Shown: positions 8,359 through 17,377, counted from the stretch's first letter. The stretch: DNA of 64,000 bases from Embleya sp040605455 (GCF_040605455.1 NZ_JBEXCV010000010.1:1-64000), one strand, 5' to 3'. Numbers and translations: made by a program. Notes: a model not told the origin generated them from the letters alone.

Positions 8359-10328
8359 CCGGCCGCCTCCGCGTCAGCGGTCACGATCGCCAACACCGCG
8401 CCGGCGTCGACCGGTTCGCCGAGGCCGACCGGCAGTCGGCGAACGACGCCCGGGTGTGGTGCGGTCACCTCGTGCTCCATCTTCATCGCCTCCACGGCCA
8501 GCACGAGCTGTCCGGCCGCGACGTGGTCGCCCTCGGCGACCACGACCCGGACCACCGTGCCGGGCATCGTGGCCAGCAACGAACCGGCGGGTTCGGCCGC
8601 GGGTTCGGCCGGTTCCGGCAGCCGCGGCAGCTCCGTCAGCTCGCTCGCGCCCAGCGGGCTGTCCAGGTGGATCGTGTCGCCGACCCGATGTACCGAGACG
8701 GTGCGCCGCACGCCGTCCGCGGTCAGGTCCACCCGATCAGCGTGTGCGGCATGAACAACCAGGCCGGGCAGAGGCTTTCCGTCGATCGCGACCTGGTTCG
8801 GCAGGCGATAGGACACGACCGTGCGGCCGTTGGTGTCGTGTTCGTAGGTCACCTGCTGGTCCGCGCTGCGGACGTTGCGCCAGCCGCTCGGGATACCACC
8901 CAGGACGCGGGCCGCCGCGCGCCGTTCGGCCTGCCCGGCGAGCGCGGCAGCGGCGGCGTGGATCGCCGGTGCCGCCGGGTCACCGACGCACAGTTCGGCT
9001 GCGGGGTGCCGGTCCAGGAAGCCGGTGTCCGCGTCGCCGGCCATGAATTCGGGCGAGCGCAGGATGCCCACGAGCAGGTCGCGATTGGTGCGGACGCCGT
9101 GCAGCCGGGCCCGGGAGAGCGCGTGGGCGAGCCTGCGGCAGGCCTCGTCGCGGGTCGGGGCGTACGCGATCACCTTGGCCAGCAGCGCGTCGTAGTGCGG
9201 GCCGATCCGGCTGCCGTCGGTCACCCCGGTGTCCACCCGGATGCCGTCCCGCTCGGCGAGTTCGAAGCGGTGCAGCGTGCCGACCGAGGGTGCGTAGCCG
9301 CGGATCGGGTCCTCCGCGTACAGCCGGGCCTCGATCGCGTGGCCCGCGGCGACCGGTTCGGCGGGCAGCGGATGGCCCTGGGCAACCAGGAGTTGCAGCC
9401 GGACCAGGTCGAGGCCGGTGGTGAGTTCGGTGACCGGGTGCTCGACCTGGAGTCGGGTGTTGACCTCCAGAAGGTGGAACGCGCCGGCACGGTCGAGCAC
9501 GAACTCCACGGTGCCCGCTCCGACATAGCCGATCGCCCGGCCGGCGGCCACCGCGGCCGCGCACAGCCGGGTGCGCAGCGCCGGGTCGACGGCCGGCGAC
9601 GGGCTCTCCTCGATCAGCTTCTGGTGCCGGCGCTGGATCGAGCAGTCCCGCTCGAAGAGTGCGAGCACGTTCCGGTGGGTGTCCCCGAAGATCTGCACCT
9701 CGACGTGCCGGGGGCGCTCCACCAGTCGCTCCAGGAAAATGGTGTCGTTGCCGAACGCGGCACCGGCCTCGCGTCGGGCGGCGGCCACCGCCTCGGCCAG
9801 GGCAGCCTGTTCGCGCACGGTGCGCATGCCTCGGCCGCCGCCGCCGAAGGCGGCCTTGACCAGGAGCGGGAAGCCGATCCGGGCGGCGAGTTCGCGCGCG
9901 TCCCGGTCCTCGCGAACGATCCCGCCGGGCAGCACCGGCACGCCGGCGGCGCCGAGCAGTTCCTTCGCGGCGAGCTTGTCGCCCATCGCAGCGATGGTCT
10001 CCGGTGCGGGCCCCACGAAGACGAGCCCGGCGGCTTCGACGCGCCGGGCGAAGTCGGCGTTCTCGGACAGGAATCCGTAGCCCGGATGCACCGCATCGGC
10101 GCCGGTCGTGCGGGCCGCCTCGATCAGCAGGTCACCGCGCAGGTAGGTGTCCGCGGCGGCGTCGCCGGGCAGCCGCACCGCCTGATCGGCCGCCGCGACG
10201 TGCGGCGAGTCGGTGTCCGGATCGGCGTACACGGCCACGGTGTCGATGCCCATCGTGTGCGCGGTGCGGGCGATCCGGACCGCGATCTCGCCGCGGTTGG
10301 CGATCAACAGCCTGCGGATGAGCGGCAT
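8355..10328 (-). CDS. Acyl-CoA carboxylase, biotin carboxylase/carrier subunit
   Basis: A 657-residue alpha subunit of a biotin-dependent acyl-CoA carboxylase. It has an N-terminal biotin carboxylase fold (LIANRGEIAVRIARTA), an ATP-grasp loop with FGGGGRGMR, a linking BT-like region, and a C-terminal biotinyl domain in which Lys616 of EAMKMEHE is the attachment site. Paired with the adjacent carboxyltransferase it would carboxylate methylcrotonyl-, geranyl- or propionyl-CoA. Linkage to AtuA and an IVD-like dehydrogenase favours methylcrotonyl/geranyl-CoA. It starts 99 bases after the carboxyltransferase stop. Confidence 0.9.
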   Translation of the reverse strand: MPLIRRLLIANRGEIAVRIARTAHTMGIDTVAVYADPDTDSPHVAAADQAVRLPGDAAADTYLRGDLLIEAARTTGADAVHPGYGFLSENADFARRVEAAGLVFVGPAPETIAAMGDKLAAKELLGAAGVPVLPGGIVREDRDARELAARIGFPLLVKAAFGGGGRGMRTVREQAALAEAVAAARREAGAAFGNDTIFLERLVERPRHVEVQIFGDTHRNVLALFERDCSIQRRHQKLIEESPSPAVDPALRTRLCAAAVAAGRAIGYVGAGTVEFVLDRAGAFHLLEVNTRLQVEHPVTELTTGLDLVRLQLLVAQGHPLPAEPVAAGHAIEARLYAEDPIRGYAPSVGTLHRFELAERDGIRVDTGVTDGSRIGPHYDALLAKVIAYAPTRDEACRRLAHALSRARLHGVRTNRDLLVGILRSPEFMAGDADTGFLDRHPAAELCVGDPAAPAIHAAAAALAGQAERRAAARVLGGIPSGWRNVRSADQQVTYEHDTNGRTVVSYRLPNQVAIDGKPLPGLVVHAAHADRVDLTADGVRRTVSVHRVGDTIHLDSPLGASELTELPRLPEPAEPAAEPAGSLLATMPGTVVRVVVAEGDHVAAGQLVLAVEAMKMEHEVTAPHPGVVRRLPVGLGEPVDAGAVLAIVTADAEAAG

Positions 10329-10427
10329 ACGATCCCCTCGATGTGCGGGTTCCGGGTTCGGTGCGGGGCGCGTGCGCGCCGGGTCGGGTCCCGGGCGGCC
10401 GGGTGCCCGCGGTGCTTTCGGGCGGCG

Positions 10428-12026
10428 TCACATCCGGAAGACCCCGTATCCGGTGGTGCCCGCGACCGGTGCCGAGTGGGCCGCGGACAGCGCGATGCCG
10501 AGCACGGTACGGGTGTCGCGCGGATCGATCACACCATCGTCGTACAGCCGCGCGGTGACGAAGAAGGCGTGTGATTCGCGCTCGATCTGCGCCTCGATAG
10601 CGCCGCGCCGCAGTTCGTCCACCTCCTCGTCGAAGGCGATCCCGCGCGCCGCGGCGGCCTGTCGGCCGACGATGGACAACACGCCGGCCAGTTGCGCGGC
10701 GCCCATCACCGCGAGCTTGGCGGTCGGCCAGGCGAACAGCAGCCGCGGGTCGAAGGCGCGGCCCGACATGCCGTAGTTGCCGGCGCCGAAGGACGCCCCG
10801 ATGTTCAGGGTCAGGTGCGGCACGGTCGAGTTGGTCACCGCGTTGATCATCTTGGCGCCGTCCTTGACGATGCCGCCCTGCTCGTAGGCGGTGCCCACCA
10901 TGTAGCCGGTGGTGTTCTGTAGGAACAACAGCGGGGTGTCCGAGCGATTCGCCAACTGGATGAACTCCGCGGCCTTGCGCGACTCCTCGCCGAACAGCAC
11001 ACCGCGCGCGTTGGCCAACACCCCGACCGGGAAGCCGTGCACCGATGCCCACCCGGTGACCAGGCTGGTCCCGTAACCGGGCTTGTACTCGCCGAACCGC
11101 GAACCGTCCACCACCCGGGCCAGCACCTCGCGCGGATCGAAGGGGACACGCAGGTCCGCCGAGACCAGGCCGAGCACCTCGTCGATGTCGTACAGCGGCT
11201 CGTCCGCCGGGTGGGTCGGCCCGGGGCCGTGCTTGCGCCAGTTCAGCTCGGCCACGATCCGCCGCCCGATCCGCAGGCAGTCGTACTCGTCCACGGCGTA
11301 GTGGTCGGCCAGACCGGACACCCGCGCGTGCATGGCGGCCCCGCCCAGTTCCTCGTCGTCGGCCTCCTCGCCGGTGGCCATCCGCACCAGCGGTGGGCCG
11401 CCCAGGAACACCTTGGCCTGCCCCGCGACGAGCACCGAATGGTCACACAGGCCCGGGATGTACGCGCCGCCCGCCGTCGAGTTGCCGAACACCAGGGCAA
11501 TGGTGGGAATGCCCAGTGCGGACAGCTCGGTCAGGTCGTGGAAGACCCGCCCGCCGGGCACGAACAGCTCGGCCTGGGTCGGCAGATCGGCGCCGCCGGA
11601 CTCGACCAGGCTGATCACGGGCAGCCGGTTGCGGCGGGCGATCTCCAGCGCGCGCAGGTTTTTGCGCAGCGCGTACGGGTTGAGCGAACCACCGCGCACC
11701 GTCGGGTCGTTGGCGATCAACACGCACTCCACGCCGGCGACCGGGCCGATGCCGGTGACCAGGCCCGCACCGACGGTGAACTCGGTGCCCCACGCGGCGA
11801 GCGAGGACAGTTCGAGGAAGGGCGCGTCCTGGTCGAGCAGCAGCTCGATGCGCTGACGCGCGGTCAGCCGGCCCCGCGCCAGGTGCCGTTGGACGTAGCG
11901 CTCGCCGCCGCCGGCGCGGGCCAGGTCGAGCTGTTCGTGCAGCGCCGCGAGCGCGGCGAGTTGCGTCGAGCGGTTGTCCCGGTAGGTGTCCGACCGGGGG
12001 TCGAGCCGGGAACGAAGAACGGGCAC
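10428..12026 (-). CDS. Acyl-CoA carboxylase, carboxyltransferase subunit
   Basis: A 532-residue beta subunit. It opens with the crotonase-like region typical of MccB/AtuC/LiuB (LARGRLTARQRIELLLDQ) and contains the acyl-CoA and biotin site glycine pairs in GNSTAGGAYIPGLCDH and GASFGAGNYGMSGRAFDP. The GTG start has GAGGAGG seven bases upstream, the strongest ribosome site of the cluster, so this is the first gene of the minus-strand operon. Length and architecture fit methylcrotonyl- or geranyl-CoA carboxylases better than acetyl-CoA carboxylases. The exact substrate is an inference. Confidence 0.9.
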   Translation of the reverse strand: MPVLRSRLDPRSDTYRDNRSTQLAALAALHEQLDLARAGGGERYVQRHLARGRLTARQRIELLLDQDAPFLELSSLAAWGTEFTVGAGLVTGIGPVAGVECVLIANDPTVRGGSLNPYALRKNLRALEIARRNRLPVISLVESGGADLPTQAELFVPGGRVFHDLTELSALGIPTIALVFGNSTAGGAYIPGLCDHSVLVAGQAKVFLGGPPLVRMATGEEADDEELGGAAMHARVSGLADHYAVDEYDCLRIGRRIVAELNWRKHGPGPTHPADEPLYDIDEVLGLVSADLRVPFDPREVLARVVDGSRFGEYKPGYGTSLVTGWASVHGFPVGVLANARGVLFGEESRKAAEFIQLANRSDTPLLFLQNTTGYMVGTAYEQGGIVKDGAKMINAVTNSTVPHLTLNIGASFGAGNYGMSGRAFDPRLLFAWPTAKLAVMGAAQLAGVLSIVGRQAAAARGIAFDEEVDELRRGAIEAQIERESHAFFVTARLYDDGVIDPRDTRTVLGIALSAAHSAPVAGTTGYGVFRM

Positions 12027-12053
12027 GAGCTCGCCTCCTCGCCTGACGAAGCA

Positions 12054-12079
12054 TGTCGACGTGTGTCGATGTCTGTCGA
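12054..12079 (-). promoter_or_regulatory. Three TGTCGA hexamers in helical phase upstream of the carboxylase operon
   Basis: TGTCGA occurs at 12054, 12064 and 12074, exactly 10 bp apart. It ends 28 bases before the GTG of the carboxyltransferase. The phasing puts the three sites on one face of the helix, as for a cooperative regulator. No regulator gene is adjacent, so the protein is unknown. Confidence 0.4.
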
Positions 12080-12299
12080 AGGCAACTTCCGGATGTTAAC
12101 GGCCGGTCACTTGGCTGCGGAAGGGTCGGCGCGCTACGACGATCGACGGCGCGAAGGGGCCTGGGCATGTGCGAAGTGGGCTGATCGGGTGACGGCGGGA
12201 GGTTGTCGCGGTTGATCGTCGTCGGCCATGCGGCCCTCCGAGCGGGGCGGGGTGAGCGTCGGGCATCGCTCAGGTACCCCGCTTTCCGGGAAAACACGG

Positions 12300-12337
12300 C
12301 ACCGACGCGGGCCCGGGATGCCGGAGCCGCGTCGGTG
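12300..12337 (-). terminator. Hairpin downstream of the His-rich gene
   Basis: A perfect 11-bp inverted repeat, CACCGACGCGG at 12300-12310 and its complement at 12327-12337, encloses a 16-base loop. It lies 34 bases beyond the stop of the His-rich gene. There is no U tract, as is usual in GC-rich actinomycetes. Confidence 0.6.
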
Positions 12338-12370
12338 TCGGGTCGGGGTCGCCGTTTGTCGCTGTACGGG

Positions 12371-13183
12371 TCAGCCCTGGTGGTGACCGTGGTGCCCGTG
12401 ATGGCCCGCGTGCGGGTCGACGGCCTGGGACTGCCCGTGCCCGCCGGCCGGCGCCGCGGGCTTGTCGGCCTCGACGGTGAACTCGGCGGTCCGCACCACC
12501 CCGCCGTGCTTGAAGTCGAGGAAGAACCGGTAGGTGCCGACGCTGGGCAGCTCGGTGTGAAAGGCGATCTCCGGGCCGGCCGGGGTGACCCCGTCGCCGG
12601 GCGCGCCGCCCGGGTGCACGTGCAGGTAGGCGAGGTCGCCCTCGCGCAGCACCACGAGGTGGCCGAACGCGGCGAGGTAGGGCTCCAGGTCGGTGACGGG
12701 CCGGCCGTCCCGGGCGACCGTGAGGGTGATGTGCGCACCCTGTCCGGCGGCCGGCTCACCGGCCAGGGTCACCGTGTAGCCGTCCACCTCGGCGGTCGGG
12801 GCGGGCGCGGGCAGCGGCACCGGGCGAAAGTCGCCGGCCACGTGGACGTCCGCGGCGAGGGTGAGCGGGGTGCCGGTCGCGGCCGGGGCGAAGTCGGTGA
12901 AGACCCGGTACGTGCCTGCCCGGTCGAAAGTCAGCTCCTGGGTCCAGACGCCGTCCTCGCCGAGCACCGGGTGCACGTGCCGGAAGCCGCTCAGGTCGCG
13001 ACGGACCACGATCAGGTGCAGGTCCTTGTCGTGCTGCGGTAGGTATTCGCGCACCGGGGCTCCGTCGGGACCGTCGATGCGGAACGCGAAGGTGCCGGCG
13101 GGGGCGGCGACCGGGACCAGCGTGTAGCCGTCACGCGAGACCTGGAGGCCCTCGGGGGTGGTGGGGGCGGCGTGGACGGTCAT
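12371..13183 (-). CDS. His-rich duplicated-domain protein under a CsoR-like operator
   Basis: A 270-residue protein without signal peptide. Two related halves each carry a HVHP motif followed by a beta segment with an Tyr-Arg-Phe type core (about 54-100 and 173-226), resembling YtkA/cupredoxin-like folds. The C-terminal tail after residue 257 is seven His in 13 residues (HAGHHGHHGHHQG). ATG at 13183 has GGGAG six bases upstream. An in-frame GTG at 13258 almost coincides with the predicted transcription start and would be leaderless. The metal-chelating tail and the promoter operator suggest copper (or nickel) sequestration. The family has no established function that I can name. Confidence 0.75.
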   Translation of the reverse strand: MTVHAAPTTPEGLQVSRDGYTLVPVAAPAGTFAFRIDGPDGAPVREYLPQHDKDLHLIVVRRDLSGFRHVHPVLGEDGVWTQELTFDRAGTYRVFTDFAPAATGTPLTLAADVHVAGDFRPVPLPAPAPTAEVDGYTVTLAGEPAAGQGAHITLTVARDGRPVTDLEPYLAAFGHLVVLREGDLAYLHVHPGGAPGDGVTPAGPEIAFHTELPSVGTYRFFLDFKHGGVVRTAEFTVEADKPAAPAGGHGQSQAVDPHAGHHGHHGHHQG

Positions 13184-13264
13184 GGCGATCTCCCGAGCAT
13201 CGAGCGATGTGGCCGAGCGGGCCCGGTCGGGCCGCTCGGTGGCCCTGGTGGCGGCCACATCCGA

Positions 13265-13292
13265 AATCTATACCCCCATGGGGTATATGCAA
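13265..13292 (-). promoter_or_regulatory. Promoter with embedded CsoR-like operator
   Basis: On the minus strand TTGCAT (13292-13287) and TAGATT (13270-13265) are spaced by 16 bases. Almost the whole spacer is a perfect 7-3-7 inverted repeat, ATACCCC-ATG-GGGGTAT, at 13286-13270. C-tract/G-tract palindromes of this type are bound by copper-sensing CsoR/RcnR-family repressors. The position would block RNA polymerase. Confidence 0.8.
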
Positions 13293-13479
13293 AGGGAGTC
13301 GGAAGTGATCGGGACCACTCGACGCCGCCGCCGGCGGTCCGGGGCGTCGCCCCGGCCCACGCGCCGACCCGCCGGGCCCGACGGCCCGGCCACACGGGAA
13401 AACGGGATTCGCATCGCACGCGGGATGTCGGATACTGCGGGATCGGCGGCAGGATCACGGGGAAGCGGGGATCGGCGAG

Positions 13480-14172
13480 ATGCGCACATTGCTGATGGGA
13501 GTGGTCGGCTCGACCGCCTACGGGCTGGCCACGGCGGAGTCGGACGAGGACCTGCTCGGGGTGTACATCGCCGACTCGCGCGAAGTTCTCGGGCTGAACG
13601 GCGCCAACGTGACCAGCGGCTCCCAGGTGACCACGAAGCCCGATGTGACGATGCACGAACTGGGCAAGTACTGCGGCCTGGCGCTCAAGTGCAACCCGAC
13701 GATCACCGAGTTGCTCTGGCTCCCCGAGTACCGGGTCGAGACCGAGGCCGGGCGCCGACTCCGCGCGCTGCGTAACGCGTTCCTGTCCACGGAGTACGTA
13801 CGGAACGCGTACGGCGGCTATGCCGTCCAGCAAGCCAAGCGGCTGCTGGGCCGGCACGAGGCGGGCAAGGAAGGGTTCTCCGCCGACACGGCCAAGCGCA
13901 CCGCCAAGCACGGCCGGCACTGCCTGCGGCTGCTGCTTCAGGCGCAACAGCTGCTGCGCACCGGCGAATTGCTTCTCGATGTGAGCGCCCACCGCGAGGA
14001 CCTGTTCGCCGTGGGCCGACTGGCCGCCGAGGACCCCGAGGCATTCACGCTGCGCTTCGAACAGGAGAAGGCCGCTCTCGACGCGATCGACTCGGTCCTC
14101 CCCGACCACCCCGACCGCGAAGCCGTCGACACCCTGGTCATCGACCTCCGTTTGGCCGCACTCGCGAGTTGA
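13480..14172 (+). CDS. RlaP-type predicted nucleotidyltransferase
   Basis: A 230-residue protein of the DNA polymerase beta superfamily. The hallmark GSTAYG at residues 10-15 is followed by SDEDLLGVYI, whose Asp22 and Asp24 are the metal ligands. The C-terminal half is a helical bundle. The family (PF10127) is often linked to RNA ligases or repair, but no ligase is adjacent here. It stands alone between the metal-operator promoter and the scramblase-like gene. Target nucleic acid or nucleotide is unknown. Confidence 0.8.
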   Translation: MRTLLMGVVGSTAYGLATAESDEDLLGVYIADSREVLGLNGANVTSGSQVTTKPDVTMHELGKYCGLALKCNPTITELLWLPEYRVETEAGRRLRALRNAFLSTEYVRNAYGGYAVQQAKRLLGRHEAGKEGFSADTAKRTAKHGRHCLRLLLQAQQLLRTGELLLDVSAHREDLFAVGRLAAEDPEAFTLRFEQEKAALDAIDSVLPDHPDREAVDTLVIDLRLAALAS

Positions 14173-14374
14173 CCCCACCCCCACCCGGCACCTCGGGCGG
14201 GTGCGACGCCGCACCGGCCGGCGCGCAGCGGCCTCGCCGGACCGGCGTCGGTAGGGAAAGGTTTCCTCTCCGGCGAAATCTCGGCTGCCCATGTCGTTCG
14301 AACACCTGTAGGTTGTGCGCTTCCGGCGGACAGATACGCCAACGCTCCGTATCCCTGGGGGGATCCCGCACGTC

Positions 14375-14974
14375 ATGACCATGCCGTTCCAGAACGAGAC
14401 ACAGCTGATCATCCGCCAGAACTTCCGCCCGATCGTGAACCAGTACGTGGTGCACCTGGTCGGTCCGGACGGGCAACACGGGCCGGTGATCGCGTTCGCG
14501 CAGCAAAAGCGCGGCAAGCTCAAGGAAGAGGTCATCCTCTACACGGATGACACCAAGACCACCGAACTCGCCCGGTTCAAGGCGCGCCAGATGCTCGACA
14601 TCCGCGCACAGCACGACGTGACCGGCATCGAGGGCAGCAACCTCGGCATGTTCTCGAAGGACTTCAAGAAGTCCCTCCTGCGCTCCACCTGGAACCTCGA
14701 ACGCCCGGACGCACCCAAGGCGGTGGGCCAGGAGCGCAGCCTGTTCGGCGCGATCCTGCGCCGCGTGTGGGGCTTCATACCCGTGGTCGGTGACTGGTTG
14801 CCGGCCCCGACCTACCACTTCGACTTCGTCGACGAGGGCGGCAACGCGGTGCTGACCGTCGAGCGGCAGATGAAGCTGCGCGACCAGTACCTGGTGAAGC
14901 TGCCCGACTCGACGATGGACCGCCGCCTGGCGATCTGCGTCGCGGTCGCGATGGACGCGATCCAGAACCGCTAA
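14375..14974 (+). CDS. Phospholipid scramblase/LURP-one-related protein
   Basis: A 199-residue protein with the beta-barrel pattern of the tubby-like scramblase/LOR fold (PF03803/PF04525): repeated strands such as TYHFDFVDEGGNAVLTVER around residues 147-165. ATG at 14375 is preceded by a G-rich ribosome site, and an earlier in-frame start at 14315 lacks one. Bacterial members are uncharacterised, so membrane-lipid binding is only a family-level expectation. The gene ends 19 bases before a bidirectional terminator hairpin. Confidence 0.72.
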   Translation: MTMPFQNETQLIIRQNFRPIVNQYVVHLVGPDGQHGPVIAFAQQKRGKLKEEVILYTDDTKTTELARFKARQMLDIRAQHDVTGIEGSNLGMFSKDFKKSLLRSTWNLERPDAPKAVGQERSLFGAILRRVWGFIPVVGDWLPAPTYHFDFVDEGGNAVLTVERQMKLRDQYLVKLPDSTMDRRLAICVAVAMDAIQNR

Positions 14975-14992
14975 CCGCTCAGGCCAGGGTCG

Positions 14993-15031
14993 ACCGGTCG
15001 CGCACACATCCCCGTGGCGTGCGCGACCGGT
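14993..15031. terminator. Bidirectional terminator hairpin
   Basis: A perfect 13-bp inverted repeat, ACCGGTCGCGCAC at 14993-15005 and its complement at 15019-15031, with a 13-base loop. It separates the convergent scramblase-like and permease genes. Confidence 0.75.
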
Positions 15032-15040
15032 GACGATGCC

Positions 15041-16618
15041 TCAGTCCCCGTCCGGCACCAGCACCGGTGTGTCCCGCTTGAGGATCTCGCCCCGGAAGAA
15101 CGCCGGACTCACGATCCGACGGATCTCCATCAGTACCGCGCCGAGCACCAACAGGCCGACGCCGATGATGAACACGCTGCCCACCCCGGCCACCCGGTTG
15201 CCGTCGCCGTAGTTCGGGTCGGCCACGTCCACCAGCGTCTTCATGAAGATCGCGCCCAGCATCAGGCCGCCGAGCGCCGGCATGACGCCCTTGACCATCA
15301 GGTCGTGGAGGCTGCGCGAGAGGTCCTTGCGGAAGTACCACACGCAGGAGAACGCGGTCAGCGAGTAGTAGAAGCAGATCATCAGGCCGAGTGCGTAGAT
15401 CGTGTCGGTGAGCACGTTCTCCGACAGGACCGTCATGATCGTATAGAAAGCGCCGGTCGCGACCCCGGCCGAGACGGTCGCGAAGCCCGGCGTCTTGAAC
15501 GTGGGATGCACACGCGAGAACACCTTGGGCACCGCCTCGTACGCGCTCATCGACAGCAGCGTGCGGGCGACCGGAATGAAGGTGGTCTGCAAGCTGGCGA
15601 CCGAGCTGGCGAGCACCGCGATGAACATCAGGATGCCCAGGCCCGAACCCATCACCGGGTCGGCCAGTTTCGCGAAGATGTTGTCGTCCTCGTCGTTGTT
15701 CAGGCCCACCCCGGTGGTTCCGGTACCCGCGTACATCAGCGTGGCGACGCCGGTCATCAGGTAGGCCACCACGATGAACAGCACCGAGATGATCGCGGCC
15801 CGACCCGGGACCTTGGGGCCGCCGGCGGTCTCCTCGTTGATGCTCAGGGCCGTGTCCCAACCCCAGTACATGAAGATCGACAACGACAGACCCGCGGTCA
15901 GCGCGGTGAAGCCGCCGTCGATGCCGAACGGGTTGAACCAGCCCCACGAGAACGGGATCGACGTGGGCACGTCGCCGGCCGTGGCCTTGCCGATCGCCAT
16001 CACGATGAACAACGCGAGCACCGCGAGTTGCAGTGCCACGAGCACGTACTGGACCCGCTTGGTCACCGTCATGCCGCGATAGCTGATCGCGGTGGCGATC
16101 GCGATGAAGACCAGACACGTGGGCACGTGCACCAGCTTGTTGTCGTCCAGGTCCTTGACCCAGTCGCTGTTGAACGCCTCGCCGAGCGCGAGATAGAAGA
16201 ACGACGTGCCGATACCGGCCAGGTTGGACAACACGATGACGGTTGCCATCACCAGGCCCCAGCCGCACATCCAGCCCACCCGCGGGCCGAACGCCTTGAC
16301 CGTCCAGGTGAACGAGGTGCCCGCGTCCGGCACCGCCTTGCTGAGCTCGCGGTACGCGAAGGCGACGAGCAACATCGGGACGAAGCCGACCAGGAAGATC
16401 GCCGGAGCGTGAGTGCCGACCTTGTTGACCGTGGGTCCGAGCGCGCCGGTGAGGGTGTACACCGGTGCCACCGTGGAGATGGCGACGACCACGCTCCCCA
16501 GCAGGCCGATGGAGTTTCGGTTCAGCCCCTTGTCCTTGAGATCGGACTCCGGGAGGTAGTGCGACTCTCCCACCCGGTGGTGCCCATCGCCCTTTTGGCG
16601 TACGTGCTCATTTCTCAC
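15041..16618 (-). CDS. APC-superfamily amino-acid permease
   Basis: About 525 residues with some twelve hydrophobic segments and the APC entry region GLNRNSIGLLGSVVVAISTVAPVYT. A proline/glycine-broken first helix (SVVVAISTVAPVY) fits the LeuT-like fold. It would import amino acids or related amines across the cytoplasmic membrane. The start is uncertain: GTG at 16618 and GTG at 16573 are both possible, and neither has a good ribosome site. Longer frames would run into the TetR gene. Substrate not predictable. Confidence 0.85.
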   Translation of the reverse strand: MRNEHVRQKGDGHHRVGESHYLPESDLKDKGLNRNSIGLLGSVVVAISTVAPVYTLTGALGPTVNKVGTHAPAIFLVGFVPMLLVAFAYRELSKAVPDAGTSFTWTVKAFGPRVGWMCGWGLVMATVIVLSNLAGIGTSFFYLALGEAFNSDWVKDLDDNKLVHVPTCLVFIAIATAISYRGMTVTKRVQYVLVALQLAVLALFIVMAIGKATAGDVPTSIPFSWGWFNPFGIDGGFTALTAGLSLSIFMYWGWDTALSINEETAGGPKVPGRAAIISVLFIVVAYLMTGVATLMYAGTGTTGVGLNNDEDDNIFAKLADPVMGSGLGILMFIAVLASSVASLQTTFIPVARTLLSMSAYEAVPKVFSRVHPTFKTPGFATVSAGVATGAFYTIMTVLSENVLTDTIYALGLMICFYYSLTAFSCVWYFRKDLSRSLHDLMVKGVMPALGGLMLGAIFMKTLVDVADPNYGDGNRVAGVGSVFIIGVGLLVLGAVLMEIRRIVSPAFFRGEILKRDTPVLVPDGD

Positions 16619-16664
16619 AAGCGAACAGACTAAGTCAGGATGAAACGACTTTTGACCAAGGGGG

Positions 16665-17357
16665 TCACGAACGATCCGGTGAGTCGCCCATGTCACTCGT
16701 TGGGGCATTTCCGAAGGGCCGACCGGGGGGCCGAGGGGCCGAACCGGCGAGCATCCCGGACAGGATTTCGGTGACCCCGACCCGGATGTCGGCCCGCGAC
16801 GGCGGCGTCGCCCAGCCCGAACCGGCGATCGAGTCGAACATCACCCCTTCGCACCACGCGACCAGGAAACGGCCGTGCCGCTCGGGCGCGGACGAGCCGA
16901 GGGCGGCGAGCATGCCCACCGCCGCACCCCGGAACATCGCGCCCGCCTCGTCGTACACCGCGCGCAGCTCGGACCGGCGGGTCGCCTCCAGGGCCAGTTC
17001 GTAGCGGGCGATCTTCTGGTCCCGCCCATCCCGAATCGCGGCGTCCACGATCGCCGCGACCAGATCGGCGATGCCCGCGGAGTCGCTCGGCAGGGCGGGG
17101 GGCGACTCTCCGTCGGCCAACGCCGGGGCGAACTCACCCGCCTCCAGGACGGTCATCCGCGCGAGCGCCACCTCCAGGAGCGCGGCGCGCGTGCGCGCGT
17201 AGTACGAGGTGGATCCGGGCGGCAGGCCCGCGCCCTCGTCGACGGCGCGATGGGTCAGGCCGCGCATGCCGCGCTCGACGAGCAGGCGGATCGCGGTGTC
17301 GCCGATCAGGACGAGGCGGTCCGGACGGTCGGGGCTGGTGCGCTTCGCGGTGGTCAC
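16665..17357 (-). CDS. TetR/AcrR family transcriptional regulator
   Basis: A 230-residue regulator with an N-terminal TetR HTH: IGDTAIRLLVERGMRGLTHR, then VDEGAGLPPGSTSYYARTR as turn and recognition helix. The ligand domain is helical, with a C-terminal Pro-rich tail. GTG at 17357 keeps the HTH at the usual distance from the N terminus. It is divergent from the FAD monooxygenase gene. Five near-identical palindromes lie between, so it very likely represses both itself and the monooxygenase. The inducer is probably the flavoenzyme's aromatic substrate (inference). Confidence 0.88.
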   Translation of the reverse strand: MTTAKRTSPDRPDRLVLIGDTAIRLLVERGMRGLTHRAVDEGAGLPPGSTSYYARTRAALLEVALARMTVLEAGEFAPALADGESPPALPSDSAGIADLVAAIVDAAIRDGRDQKIARYELALEATRRSELRAVYDEAGAMFRGAAVGMLAALGSSAPERHGRFLVAWCEGVMFDSIAGSGWATPPSRADIRVGVTEILSGMLAGSAPRPPGRPFGNAPTSDMGDSPDRS

Positions 17358-17377
17358 ACGGCCAGCCTGCCATGTCG

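Larger units (their letters stand above)
12027..12370. other. 344-base noncoding region
   Basis: It holds the leader and promoter of the carboxylase operon on the minus strand, the TGTCGA triplet and a terminator-like hairpin at 12300-12337. I find no credible coding sequence between. Confidence 0.6.
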
